The notes under the pieces were generated by a model. It was not told the DNA's origin. It did no database searches and worked only from the letters and a program-made list of their open reading frames with translations. This document shows, piece after piece, positions 35,035 through 47,430 of a DNA stretch of 64,000 nucleotides. Each line of letters starts with the position of its first letter. The first letter of the stretch is position 1. This DNA is from Shinisaurus crocodilurus. Lineage: Eukaryota > Chordata > Lepidosauria > Squamata > Shinisauridae. The position numbers and the translations under genes are program-made. The DNA is taken from NCBI GenBank assembly GCA_021292165.1, contig CM037876.1, positions 284,554,521-284,618,520 on the forward strand. Reading direction: 5' to 3'.

Positions 35035-35990
35035 TTACTTAATAGATTTAATACCCCACCCTTTAGAGTTCCTACCTTCAAAGGGCAGCTTACAATAACC
35101 AATACCAATTAAAATGCAAAAACAATCAATCACAAAATTTTATTTATTTATTTATTATATTTATATCCCGCCTTTTTTCCTGCAAGGAACCAAAGCAACC
35201 TACATAATCCTCCTCTTCTCCATTTTATCCTCACAACAACCCTGTGAGGTAGGTTAGGCTGAGAGTCAGTGACTGGCCCAAAGTCACCCCGTGAGCTTCA
35301 TAGCCGAGTGGGGACTAGTACCCGGATCTCCCAAGTCCAAGTTCAACACCCTAACCACCACCACACTGGCTTTCAAAATATAACCATATAGAAAGTAAAA
35401 CACCAGCAGATAAAATAGCTATAGCACAAACCCTAAAATCATCCAAAAGCTGAATGGGATCAAAGCCTTTGGGTTTATCCTAAAAACCAATAAAGAGCAG
35501 GGCATGCATATCTCCCTGGAAAGATTTCCAAAGCCACCACAGAAAAGGCCCTGTTCCTGGTATTCACTAGCTAGCCTAATAACTTGCTCAAGGATGAGAG
35601 AGCAGGGCTCCAGAAGCTGACTGGAAAGCTCAAATGGGTCGATATGAGTGCATGCAGTCCAGAAAAGCTAGTCCCAAATCATGTATAGCTTTAAAGGCTT
35701 AAACTATCACCTTAAATTGGGCTTGGAAACAAATAGGCAACCCATGTAGCTAGCGCAGAATATGTGTAATATGATCAGAATGCCTAGCTGCTACAAACAT
35801 TCAGTCGCATTCTGCAGCAACTGAAGTTTGCAGACAGCCTTTAAGGGAAGCCCCACATATAGCACCTTACAGTAAACTAGCCTGTAGTAATCAAGGCATG
35901 AATTACAGAATTAAGATAGACTTTCTCTAGGTACGTCTGCAGCTGGCAAACCAGCCAACATAGGTAAAAACTAAAGCACTCTGGGCTAGT
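35035..35990 (-). mobile_element. L2-like LINE 3' region with nested SINE
   Basis: Minus-strand LINE 3' region: AAGCTATACATGATTTGGG, GGCTGTCTGCAAACTTC, ending in CACCCTTTAGAGTT-type and TAAATAAAT sequence. The SINE at 35140-35372 interrupts it, flanked by CAAAAT on both sides. Confidence 0.65.
35140..35372 (-). mobile_element. MIR-like SINE nested in LINE
   Basis: Minus-strand copy with CTCACGGGGTGACTTTGGGC, CAGGGTTGTTGTGAGGATAA and a TATAATAAATAAATAAA tail. The CAAAAT direct repeats at both sides suggest the insertion site duplication. Confidence 0.85.
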
Positions 35991-37232
35991 GCTGATACCT
36001 GCACTTCCACAGAAAGTGCTGAAAATAGGATTTGGCATGGCAAGTGAGTATAACTGAATAGTACCCCACACAGAACAGCCACCATATGATCTGATATTAA
36101 AGGAGCCCCCGTGTTATTGCTTGGCTGTAGGTTTGAGCTCTAAGAATGGACTTCCCCCAGCCCTGAAAGGAATAGAACCCAGTGTTCTTTATCTTGGATA
36201 TAAGGTGGATAAGCAACTCGAAGCACGATTATGCCACTTTATTCTGCTTTATAAGAAACAAACATAACTCTGATTACAACATTGTAATGGAAATACTTAT
36301 ATGAAACACCAAATATGTCAACTGTTGCAGATGCCCCAATATTCTGCTGTTTTTGACATGGAAAGGAAGATTTCATTCTAGTTTGGAAAAGCACAGAAGT
36401 CTGCCAGGCCTGACACTAGAAACAGAATGGTGTACGTGATACAAGGAGTGATACACCCTCCCCTGGCATGACCATGATTCTCCAAATGTAATCCCTTGAT
36501 CTCTTACCCTCCTTTGATCCTATTTTCAATTTACATTAAGGCTTCAAAATGTCAGCCCAGGAGAGTAGCCAGGAAAAACTACTCCTTCCCAGCATGTCCA
36601 TTAACTTGTCAGATCTCCCTCTCTTCTCTTCCGCCCTTGCCCTTACCCTCCCCCCCCCCTTGCTGGAGAACCCAGTCAACTTTTCCCTGAATCTTTTCCT
36701 GTCTCTTCCCCAGGCTTGTGTGTGTGTCTTCAGAGATAAACAACTTGCTAGCTAACTCCCTTTGCTCACAAGCTCTGCTACCAGCCTCCTCCTCCCCATC
36801 CCCTGCTAGTCCCCACATCCACCTCCCTCCTCCGTCTCCCCACTGCCCTTCTTCTCCCCCTGCCCCCAATTTGCTAGACAGTTACACTGAACCATTGCTT
36901 TCAATGTGTCTGCCTTAATAATCAGAACCCTATAAATTTAACCCTATAAAATGCCTATTGCCATGATCTGATCTTTTGAATCTATGTTTTAATACTTCTC
37001 CATAAAATTACTATTGGGTTAAGCAACTGTTCCTTAAATCTCAAAATCCCCTTGACCCCTTAAGGTGCCAAGCTTTGGGACACTCAGTGCTCAATGTTAA
37101 AAAAAAAAGATCCCTTCAAGTGTCAAGTGTGCATGTCTGAAAGTGCAGCTCAGGCACCCGTGCAAAAGGGACACTTGATAGCATAAGGTGCAAGCCAAAC
37201 AGAAGAAAAAAGTCTAGGATAGAAACAACCTT

Positions 37233-37320
37233 TGTGCTGCAGTCCTATGCACACTTACCTGGGAGTAAGTCCCATTGGACTCAATGGGGCTTACGTCTGA
37301 GTAGCCATGTATTCAATTGT
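37233..37320. repeat. Short palindromic repeat (CCCATTGA family)
   Basis: Well-preserved copy: TGCAGTCCTATGCACACTTA, GGGAGTAAGTCCCATTGGAC, TCAATGGGGCTTACGTCTGA. Confidence 0.8.
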
Positions 37321-37399
37321 ACTATTATATGGGATCAGTTCCAGTTTTTGAGACCTGGGGTTCTTCTGGACAAGACACTTACAGCTGTTTGGCCTACAA

Positions 37400-38830
37400 T
37401 GTGTGTATTCTAGCATTACCCGTCCTGGTTTGAGTTAGCCTGGGGGAGAGGGGAAGCAGTTGGCCGGGTGAATCAAGGCAGTATTGAACACATCTTTGTG
37501 CAATGGAGTGGTGCCCACCACCTTGAAGGAGATGGTGTGATACATCCACTCCTGAAAAAAATCCTCCCTGAATCTGGAAGTTTATATCAACTACCATCTG
37601 GCCACTAGCACCCCCTTTTGGGCAAGGTGCTTGAGAGGGTGGTGACTGTGCCAACGTTCTTGGAAGATACAAATTATCTTGACCCATTTCAGTCTGGGTT
37701 CAGGCCTAGTTTGGGGACAGAATTGGTTTTGATGGATGACCTTCTGCAGGAGAAAGACAGAGGGAGTACAGCTCAGTTGATCCTGTTTGATCTCCCAGCA
37801 GCTTTTGATATCGTTGACCACAGTATTCTTCTGGATTATCTCTGAGTTGGCAGCACTGTTTTACAGTGGTCCGACTCCTACATGTATGGCTCCAGAAAGT
37901 AGGATTAGGTGACTGTGCCTCAGCTCCCTTGCAGCTATGCTGTGAGGTACCATCTTGTCCCCAATGCTCTTTAACATCTATATGAAACCACTGGCTTCAT
38001 TAGGAGATTTGGGGCCACCCAGCTCTATTTCTGGGCTGTGACACCCAGCTCTATTTCTGTGACATCTGAATCAGGAGAGGCCATACATGTTCTGATCCAG
38101 TGTAGGGTAACAGTGGTGGGTTGGATGAGGGCTAAGAAACTGAGACTGAATCCCGACAATACTGCGGGTGGGTGGTTCTCAGGTATGGGAAATTGCAGAG
38201 TTTGCCTGTTCTAGATGAGGTTGCATTCCCTCAGAAAGAACAAGTATACAGTTTGGGGGTGCTCCTGGATTCATTATTGTTATTAATAGCCCAAATGACT
38301 TCTGTGACAAGGAGCATCTATTACCAGCTTCAGTTGGAATGCCAACTATGCCCTTTCCTGGACAGAGATAGCCTGGCCACTGTTGTCCATGCATTAATGG
38401 CCTCACACTTAGATTACCGCAATCACTTTATGTGGGGCTACCCTTGTGCTTGGTCCAGAAGCTGCAGCTGAAGCAGAATGCAGTGGCCAGGATGCTGACT
38501 GGCAGTGCACATATTACCCCCTGGTTTTGAAGCAACTGCACTGGCTGCCTGTTAGAAGTCCATGATTTTGTTGCTGGCATATAAAATTCTGAACTTGGGA
38601 CCAGGCTACGTGGTAGACTGCCTTCTCTGATACAGACCTGTTCAATCACTAAGATCATCGGAGGCAGTCTTGCTAGCCGTACAACAACCTGAAGATTGCC
38701 ATCTGGAAACAGCCATAAAGCGGGCTTTCTCCACAGTGGAACCATTTTTGTATTTTCTGTTTTTAAATGTTTTAACTGTGGAAGTTTTATATTTTAAATA
38801 TAAACGGCTTTGAGATATCTTTTTTTATAA
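37400..38830 (+). mobile_element. L2-like LINE, RT remnants to 3' end
   Basis: Broken plus-strand frames read MGKVLERVVTVPTFLED, FQSGFRPSLGTELVLMDDLL and AAFDIVDHSILLDYL (RT blocks). Further on come a decayed LFNIYMKPL region, LGVLLDSLLLL and a HWLPVR-type block near 38540. The 3' end has TTTTAACTGTGGAAG and an AT-rich tail. Stops and frameshifts throughout. Confidence 0.85.
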
Positions 38831-39381
38831 ATGGAGGATTGGGATGTTCAGGTAGTTCAAATTATTTACGCAATATCTCATTTTGCAAATTAAATAACCC
38901 ACGGTGAGTCTATTTTACGGTTATGTAAGGGTTGTTTAACCCTCGCATAACCCACACACACCAGGTTTGCACAACATGATAGCCTCAAGCAAGGGTTGGA
39001 TATACAACTAGGCTCCATGACTCATCATTCAAACCCGGTCTATATATTTCATAGGAAACAGAGAGCAACATAGGAAAGTTACAAAACTAGGAATACACAG
39101 GAGAGTAAGAGATACACAGTCTAGAGATATAGACTGTATCTCTGTAAAGACTGGAGCCTTAGCAACCATATTAGCCCAATAGTCATATTGGAGTAGGTCA
39201 TAACAAGACCTTTGAACTATGGAATCATTGTTGATGTCTCTAGAGACCCAGGAGTCCACTGAACAGTTGCAGAGCATCCATGACCTAAAATGGAGGAGAA
39301 GATGAGCATTGACCCTTCCCTTAACTGCTACATTTTCTCTGCAACTTGCATAGCAGACACATCTGGAACCACAGCACAGGA

Positions 39382-39545
39382 AAAGGGGCCATGGTTCAGT
39401 GGTAGAGAACAATCCCCGGTATCTCCAGGTAGAGCTAGGAAATAATCCTGTCTGAAACCCTGGCGAACCTTTGCCAGCCAGTGCTAACAGTACTAGGCTA
39501 GATGGATCAATGGTCTGACTCTGTATAAGGCATCTTCCTATGAAA
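39382..39545 (+). mobile_element. tRNA-derived SINE
   Basis: Head GGCCATGGTTCAGTGGTAGA contains a box A-like TGGTTCAGTGG. The body CCAGCCAGTGCTAACAGTAC and the end CAATGGTCTGACTCTGTATA, AGGCATCTTCCTATG match the SINE at 18800-19145. Confidence 0.8.
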
Positions 39546-39779
39546 AAGTAGCTAAGGGAAGAGGCTGTAAGGAAAATGTGGAAGGTATGGGGAAGTACCC
39601 CTTCTGCATGATACACCAACATTCCCATTCTATTTTGTAGCTGTTCAGCCAAGACCCAGATTCCCAGATTATTTAATAATTACCCAATTATTTCCCTTCA
39701 AGCATAAAGAATGCTAGTATTTTGGCAAAGTGTACACTGTGAAGAGCAGTACATGGTCAACAATGAAATTAATGACACA

Positions 39780-39809
39780 TGTAGAACTTTGTACACAGAC
39801 AAGTTTATT
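39780..39809 (-). terminator. Candidate distal polyadenylation signal of RPS6KA5
   Basis: AATAAA on the minus strand at 39809-39804, followed within about 20 bases by the GT-rich stretch TGTCTGTGTAC. This arrangement fits a poly(A) site. Beyond it the sequence becomes repeat-dense intergenic DNA. Confidence 0.3.
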
Positions 39810-42462
39810 TTTTGAGGGTAGAACAGATATATTTGAACATATACACAATGTAAGCCCTTAGTGCTTTTATAATTTAAATCCACATACCAAACATTTCAGC
39901 AAACCCCAAGACTTAAGATACGGTAATATACTTTTTCAACAAATGCAAGTTTCAATTTTGCTTCTTTCTGAAGTTGATACAACTCATTCAGGACTTGCCA
40001 AATAAAGAGTGAGCAAATTAAAAGACATGTAAAAAGCATGCGTCTTTGTTAACATTTATACAAATACCTGCCAATGTTAACAATGCTGACAAATAATATA
40101 AAATCTCTTAATTTGTGTATTTAAGAATTGGTGAACGGCAGTGACAACTGTAACAATAAAGCATCCAAAAATATTAATGCAGTTTAATACACGAATTAAT
40201 GTAGTTGTGTGTATGTATTATATATATTTTACACACAGAGTCATGGGGGTTGGGGAAAATACATAGACATTTTTCTTTCATCAAAATAATTCTAAAGAAG
40301 CCTATGTTCCACATTATACAATAAGTTAACACTTAAGTTCTAGCCCAGCTAGAAGGAAACAATCCTAATATTTTAAACTATTATTAATTGTTTGCATATA
40401 AACCATATAAATATTACACTTCGGGAAGAAGCTTGAATAAAAGCCTTTATTGTATATATTAGATTTGCATTAAAAGAAAACCTTTTTTATATACCCAGTA
40501 AGAACCAGTGAATTAATAACTAAAAAGCTGTCATGGTACAAAGTTTGCATACTTAAGAAAAGATACTTTATGGACAGATTAGCTTCTACTGTATTTCCCC
40601 GAAATGTTATACATTATACTTCACAAAGAGATAACATACAAAGGAAATACACATTAAAAATATCAGTTGAGAGTGTTGAAGTGGAGAAAACAAGTAAGTT
40701 TGTTGTGAAAATGACAAACACCATACTTATCTGATCTACAATTAAAATGTTTAAAAATAGTTCCTTAAGCGAAGCAGAAGGATGTACCTCACAATGAAAT
40801 CCTGTCAACAGTTTCCAGCTTTCTCAGTACTTAAATGCACCTTGTGCTATTTCCTGTCCTTTTTCTGCTGTTTCCGTAATGTATTCACATATATCAATTG
40901 TATTCACAGTTGCCATACATATGATAAATCAAGTCTCAAGTTTAAAATGCTTGCAGAAGGCCAGAAGAATGCACCTGCTGAATTACCAGATTCCTCATAT
41001 GCACCTCTGTTCTGATGATATGGAACAATAATAAAATTACATGAGCCCAGCAGATTAATTAGAGAGGCCAATGGCAAAGAGGGGAATCCTGATCCTAAAC
41101 TCAGTCCAATAGTGACCATCAAGTAGGTCCTCATGTGAAAGCTGTTTTTGTACTCAAAGTGGGCAGAAGTGCTTATGAAAAAAGACAGCCTAACAACACC
41201 TAATACATATTAGTAAACTAGGATATTTGGCTGCATTTTTAGATTCAAGATACGCATATGGCAAAAGATCTATGCATGCTATTCACCTGTCAGGTAGGGG
41301 CAGAATGGGGCTACCAGTTCAATCCAGGTCCTATTACCCTCTCTTGCCTCTCAATAGCAGGTTATTGTTGGTAGAGACTTCTGAGTAGAGATTTTTAAAG
41401 TTGTTTTGGCCTTGGCCCCAGACCCACTTGACAATGGATCAGTACAGTGGGGAATTCACTCAGATGCTTCTCACCAAGTCAATCTGCTATGGAAGACACA
41501 CATTGCTGTCCCTCGATGAGTGTGGAAAGAACCCACATTGATTTCCATATTAATAGAGTTTGGGAGTCATGTAATTCCCTAATTTTGGAACCAACTCCAA
41601 CGCTACACACCTTCTAACAGGATGTAAGATAATTCATGTACAGAACCATTATATCTCTAGAACTTAGGCTCACTGTTTATCTTACACTGCTTCATTATAT
41701 TTACCAGAATACACTAGGGAATGTCTTGCAGATTTCAACTACATATCATACTTAGCATATTTCATAAAAGTATATCTCCTAGAAATTTTGAAAAAAAACA
41801 CAAAGAACCTTAGTTAATAAAGGATATTTGGAGGGCTTCTGGCTAATGTGGCAATCAGTACTATTCTAGAGCTACATCTAAGTCTTCTCAGTAATAAAGA
41901 GCTAAAAACTCACCAAAGATAAAGAGGGGTTTGTTAACGGAAAGATTTGTGAAAAATATCCCATTTTTGAAAAACAAAAACAAAAAACATGTTTATATTC
42001 AAGAGTACTCAACAAAATTGTGCCCAAACTTACACATGTAAAAATAATATATTTAGGCATGAAAAGCCATTACTTTTTTTGTGCAATCCTTAAAAATGAA
42101 ATATCATATCCTAAGAGACTAGGTCTTGCCTATTGGACCTATTACTTTCTTACAATTCTTATTCCTCTGATTTACCAAATATATAATCTTTACATAAATT
42201 CAAAGTATTCACAATACAAAACACTAATTAACCTGACCTGATACTCCGCAGGTGGACTATAACACATGTTCAGAAGAATGTAACAGTATAAAATTCTGGA
42301 GCCATACTGTAGGAATAGCCTAAACCACGTTTAATTTTCTGAGGAAAAGGGAGACATGAAATGACACAGACAATAAGTTAGTGAAGACATATGTACAAGT
42401 TGATGGACATAGCAATTGTATGGTCCCTGGGAGAGCGGATTCCCTCTCCCAAGGCTACAGAC

Positions 42463-42582
42463 CAGTGTTCTCCAACCTTGGGTCTCCAGATATTTTTGGC
42501 CTACAGCTCCCAGCATGCCTGGCTGGGGCATGCTGGGAGTTGTAGGCCAAAAACATCTGGAGACCCAAGTTGGAGAACACTG
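42463..42582. mobile_element. hAT-type MITE, near-perfect palindrome
   Basis: Arms of about 56 bp, CAGTGTTCTCCAACCTTGGG and its inverse CAAGTTGGAGAACACTG, differ at two bases and one indel. Flanks CTACAGAC (42455-42462) and CTATAGAC (42583-42590) form an 8-bp target duplication with one mismatch. CAGTG ends and 8-bp duplications are hallmarks of hAT elements. Confidence 0.93.
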
Positions 42583-43310
42583 CTATAGACACTCCTACAA
42601 CTGCGGGAGAGGGAATCTGACATCGAGCCATTCCCCGTCAATCACTGTGGAAAGCACCTGCAACAATGACCTCTGAAAGCATCAGAGAAGAGGTCAGAAA
42701 GAGGGTGGGACAGTGGGCGGGGAGGAGAGAGGCCAGGATCCACAAGATCCTATGGCTTCTCCATCACCACTCACCACCACTAACTCAGCTAGACAGGCTC
42801 AGAGGCCCACCTAGCTGAATTTGTTTTTGTTTTTTTAGGAGGAATGGGAGACAAAATCCTCCTGCCCTGCCTGGTCTTGCCGACATGGCATAGGACAGAC
42901 AGAAGGCTCCGATCTCAGAGCCCTCTGTCTATCTTTAAATGAAATTAAAAAAATGATCTCTCAAATTTAAGAGATTACATCAATGGCCTCAAAGAACAAG
43001 GTGATCTAAAAATGCTTATATCCCCATCCACAGCAAAAAAAGGGGGGAGGGACAGCTAGTTCAATAAGTCGACATCATGATATGGTGGGGCATCTGTATC
43101 TGTACTGCCTACTCCCAAAGAAGTCTGCTTCCATACATTGCTTTTTCCTTGCTAGATGGGAATGGTTATGTACTCTGTTCTTTTAGACGTTAAAGAACTA
43201 TTAGAATTTAAACACACAGGAAGCAAAGCCCTGAAGTATTGATAATGACAATGCAGCAGCAATGGGTATACATAAAGTTTATCTCTAGAAAAAAGAATCA
43301 TTGATGAAGG

Positions 43311-43342
<32 letters not shown>
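43311..43342. repeat. (CAA)n microsatellite
   Basis: About ten uninterrupted ACA/CAA units. Confidence 0.95.
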
Positions 43343-43343
<1 letters not shown>

Positions 43344-44489
43344 CAGAACTGCAGTTTAAAACATCACTTAATCACTCGCTTATTCTTTACTTTTAAAATG
43401 CTTATTCTTTACTAATCAAAACATATCAATTGACTCCTTAAACATTAATTACAGAATCCCATCTTAAGTGAAATTCTAGGACAAAGAGTATTTCAAGACA
43501 TTAAAAAAACATGATATGGATGTTGCTTGGGAACAGATTTCATCTCTTATGGTGGCACTTTTATTACAGGGATATTATCTCTTTCCAGCACTCACACTCC
43601 AGTATTTTCCTCAGAAAATGCAATTATTACCCCAGTGAGTGTTTCCATTGTCACTGGAAGCGTTTTGAGGAATGGGGCTGTACAGATGTCCACAAACACC
43701 TAATGGATACTGCTAATGTGACACCCCCATCCCCAATTACCCTGCCTTTATTGTGAACTCTATTCCAGGAACTTATATTGGATCCTTAAAAAATGGGTTG
43801 GATGTATGCTCTTCCACTGTACAAAAACAGCATTGTTCATTTGCCATGTTTTCTTCCCCCAAAATAAGTTTTAAAAATAATAATGCTGCAACAGCGGCAG
43901 ATCTGTCCTCTCACAGCAATACTGTTTCTCCTGCAACAAGGCTATCTCCCCCACATCTATTATGTGGGAATGGGATACCATATAAGTAGTTCTAGAGTGA
44001 GGATGGTAAGTTTAGCACTAAAGTGAACTATCAGGTTTTTAATCATCTGGAAAGTCCCAAAATAACAAGCACTTTGCTATGCTCTTTTTTATTTCTTTGA
44101 AGCAATTATTTAAACTGATGCATTTCTACGTCTGAAGAAAATATTCTGTTTTGACAGAGAAACACATTGCTTCTGTAAAATAGTTTGACTGATTTTTCAG
44201 GTCATATTTCTTCCACTGTACAGTATCTTGTTATAAATGTGAGTGTTTCCTTCTATAATCAACTGATTAAAACTAGAATAAACTTGGATGCTTAATGTAA
44301 CACCTCTGACCTTCGTCACTGCAATGCACACAAACCTTTCTTTGTGGCCAGTGGTATCAGCACAATTCAGAATACAGTGTCCTAGTTAATCCTGCTGAAA
44401 ATTGAATGTAATTAAAGAACTAAAATTACTTTCTGGAAGAATGAATCATTAAAATATTTTGTAAAAAACAAACACATCTTAATTATTTT

Positions 44490-44601
44490 AGGGCATAATT
44501 CTATGCATGTTTAGACAGAAAATGTCCTACAACTCCCAGCATTCCCCAGCCAGCATGTAGGACTTTTTTCTGTCTAAACATGCATAATGTTGCACCCTTA
44601 G
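44490..44601. repeat. Palindromic MITE-like repeat (TTTAGACAG family)
   Basis: GCATAATTCTATGCATGTTT / AGACAGAAAATGTCCTAC is mirrored by GTAGGACTTTTTTCTGTCTA / AACATGCATAATGTTGCACC. Both sides are flanked by TTAG, so the end and duplication cannot be separated with certainty. Confidence 0.75.
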
Positions 44602-45081
44602 TTATTTCTTTAGAAAGGTCAGAATTCTTCATTGGTACAGTACAAAACAAAATTCAGTTCGGCATTTGAGGGGTGGGGGGGAAGAATGCCACTGAACTAG
44701 GATGAACACATGCCTATTTTAACGATGCTGTTATATATCACAATGCAACAGTACTAGCACCTTTGTAGTTATGAAAGATAAACAAATGTAGGAAAATGAC
44801 ATATTCAGCCAGATATCCGAATGGATATATACTCCTTATTTTGGGAGAAGTAATTTCATTAATAATGGCAAATACTACATTTTGGGATTCTCATTCTATC
44901 CTCTTAGGGCTTTTCTAAATTACATTGTTACTATGTGTACTCAAGACAAAGATTTTCTACCTAAATATATTAAAACCTTTTTTCCTGAAATGAAAACATG
45001 ATGTGCCAGAATCCAGCAGCTTCTTTTAACTACGTGCATTTATTTGATTAGACCTACTGCTTACTTTACATGTATACTAAG

Positions 45082-45221
45082 CATGGAGTTGGATCCAGAC
45101 CTAGTCATATGTAAGAGTAGATCCATTGAAACCAATGGGATTTAAATCAGTCATGACTAACCTAAGTCCAATTGATTTAAATGGGCCTACTCTAAGTATG
45201 ACTAAGCCTGGATCCAACCCA
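45082..45221. repeat. Palindromic repeat (GGATCCAG family)
   Basis: TTGGATCCAGACCTAGTCAT at the left is mirrored by TATGACTAAGCCTGGATCCA at the right; the interior has CCATTGAAACCAATGGG. Confidence 0.75.
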
Positions 45222-45490
45222 TGATATACATCTTGGTGCATCTCTTCCCAGCTACATCATAAACTAATGAGCAATTACTGAAGATGGAAGGATCCTGGCT
45301 CAGTATGGAGAACTGGAATGAATGTTCTTCATGTATCTTCTGGCCCTACAAATCCACATTGAAAATCGGCATCTCAATCCATAAGATGCTTAGCTTATGA
45401 CAATTCAAATGCCACTGTAGCAGTAGAAGCAGCATCCTGCTAAAGGCATCCAAGCTTCACCCCACTGACCAGGCAAAAACTTGTTTGCGT

Positions 45491-45503
45491 GGGGGGGGGG
45501 GGG
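45491..45503 (+). repeat. Poly(G) tract, 13 nt
   Basis: Thirteen consecutive G on the plus strand, in the region downstream of the RPS6KA5 stop. Confidence 0.95.
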
Positions 45504-45956
45504 AGTCACCGGAACAATATTGCACCAAACATACTTGAGTCCAGATGATTCAAACAACTCTTAGAATGCCACAGAATGGGGCTAACAACAATCCTGTCCC
45601 CCGTAATGCTGCACCGCGGACAAGAAGTGACATCCAGCATCCCCTACTGTCCTGTCCTGATGCCAGCAGGACAGAGCGCTAAAGAACAGGTTCAGATGAT
45701 AAGAAACTAGTCTCTCACATTCTTATACTATTCACTCTATCAACTGCAAGAAATAATTTGTTTTAATAAATGAAACTGATTGTGAGCAATATGTTACACT
45801 ATCATAAATGCACTTATAACACAACTGCACCTGTTCCAGTTAATTTCCAATTGTTATCACTGTATAAGTTTCTCTAGCTAACATATAGCTGTACAAAAGG
45901 TGACAGACAAAATTATATATTGTGCATATTCAATATTTTGAAATCACAAGTATTTC

Positions 45957-46052
45957 TGAATAAAACCATACTACTAATGTAAATTGTACTCTGCATTCAC
46001 TACTTGAATAAAGCCATACTACTAATGTAAGTTGTACTCTGCATTCACTCTG
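45957..46052. repeat. Direct tandem duplication, 48-bp period
   Basis: TGAATAAAACCATACTACTA ... CTGCATTCACT is followed at 46005 by TGAATAAAGCCATACTACTA ... CTGCATTCACT. Only a few differences separate the copies. Confidence 0.92.
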
Positions 46053-46650
46053 CTCCCCAGTAGTATAAAAAATAGCTCGGTGAGCTTTCAAGATAGCTGC
46101 CTGTGCAAGAGAACTATGGAAATATAAACAAACACTCCCTTTTCCTGAGAAATATTAAATCATTACTTTACTCTGCGCATTTTATGAAGTTCTAAAGACT
46201 AATTAAGTTATTCTAATATAAAACACCATTTATTTGGATTTCCCCAAAAGGGACTAAATTTTAAAAAGAATTCATTTAAACTAGATATGAATTTAAATCA
46301 GGGTTCATTACATTGTAATTTAGTCTACTGAATCACTAAGATTTTTATTTAAAAAGAAGATACTTTAATCAATCTTCATAGTGAAATGGAAAAAATATAG
46401 CAAGACATCTATGTGTAATTTTCTGAACACTAACTTGCATCTTTTCATTAATGCTATCTGCAAAATCATGAACACTTTATTAGAGGGAAATTTCATTCTT
46501 TTCATCCGAGGGAAAGCATTTTATTATATAGGTCATATTCTCAAATAAAGATTCAGCAAATGAATCTGAATTAAATGCTGGCATAGTATTGTATATCTTA
46601 ACTAAGCTACCTTAAATTGTTTGTGCTATCATCATATAGAATTATAAAAT

Positions 46651-46815
46651 AATTTCATAGATTATAGAGTTGAAAGGAGCCTACAAGGCTATCGAGTCCA
46701 ACCCCCTGCTCAATGCAGGAAACTAGAGGAGGGGTCTCCCATCCAAGTAATAACCAGGCCTGACCCTGCTTAGCTTTCCACACTCAGACAAGCTGAGCCA
46801 GCGTAAGCCACAGGC
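46651..46815 (-). mobile_element. 5S-CR1 SINE, full-length minus copy
   Basis: Read on the minus strand it starts GCCTGTGGCTTACGCTGGCT, passes through AAGCTAAGCAGGGTCAGGCC and TTACTTGGATGGGAGACC, and ends in the CR1-type tail GACTCGATAGCCTTGTAGGC and ATCTATGAAAT. It lies in the same transcriptional sense as RPS6KA5. Confidence 0.88.
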
Positions 46816-46908
46816 CTGTATATCAAGACAATGTAAACGGTACAATCCTCAAATTTTCCATCAGCTTAGAAATTGTGCTGTAATTTTTTCAAAGTTTTAA
46901 ATTAACAA

Positions 46909-46998
46909 CAGAATCCTATGCATAATTACTCAGAAGTAAAACCCATTGAGTTCAATGGGGCTTACGCCTAAGTAAGTGTGCACAGGATTGCAGCCTAT
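46909..46998. repeat. Short palindromic repeat (CCCATTGA family)
   Basis: GAATCCTATGCATAATTACT, AAACCCATTGAGTTCAATGG, GGCTTACGCCTAAGTAAGTG, CACAGGATTGCAGCC. Confidence 0.8.
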
Positions 46999-47339
46999 TT
47001 GCATTACTAAATTGTGAAACCCTCAGATTCAAAGGTGTGCAACATCTTCAGCACCAGGGCCACAACAGAAACATATAAGTCTTTTCAGCTGATCTGCCTT
47101 TTTAAAGAAGTAATTAACACAAGCTTCTGTCCTGTCTGTCCACAGTAACACACATAGATTGCAGGCATAATTTAAGTTCCTGAACATAGTGCGGAAGCCA
47201 AGGCACATCTGGTGGAGAAGCTGTGTTAATTCTGTGCTATATATCTCTTAGAATAAAAAAACCTCATGGTAAAAAAAAAGCCCAAATTAGGATTTAAAAT
47301 TATTAAGTCACTTTAGCAACCTCAGGGATCAAAACAATT

Positions 47340-47430
47340 AAGGCTGAGATCGTATGTAACTTTGCTAGGTAGTAAGCGTCATTGAACTCAGTGGGCCTTA
47401 TTTCTGAGTAAGCATGCATAAGATCACACC
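47340..47430. repeat. Short palindromic repeat (CCCATTGA family)
   Basis: AGTAAGCGTCATTGAACTCA, GTGGGCCTTATTTCTGAGTA and AGCATGCATAAGATCACAC. Confidence 0.75.

Larger units (their letters stand above)
29401..39779. other. Intergenic region between TTC7B 5' end and RPS6KA5 3' end
   Basis: About 10 kb with no exon I can support. It is a stack of repeats: a 5S-derived SINE nested in a palindromic repeat, a foldback element carrying an RTE-like LINE, a LINE with a large inverted duplication, L2-like LINEs and SINEs. From 30060 to 31780 only microsatellites are evident; 36000-37230 and 38840-39380 show nothing recognisable. Confidence 0.75.

Noticed and set aside
39029..39652. 207-codon minus-strand frame
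   Set aside because: It runs antisense through a tRNA-derived SINE (39382-39545) and shows no domain or conserved motif; a chance frame.
43311..43342. Direct-repeat array resembling CRISPR
   Set aside because: It is a plain CAA microsatellite in a vertebrate genome with no spacers.
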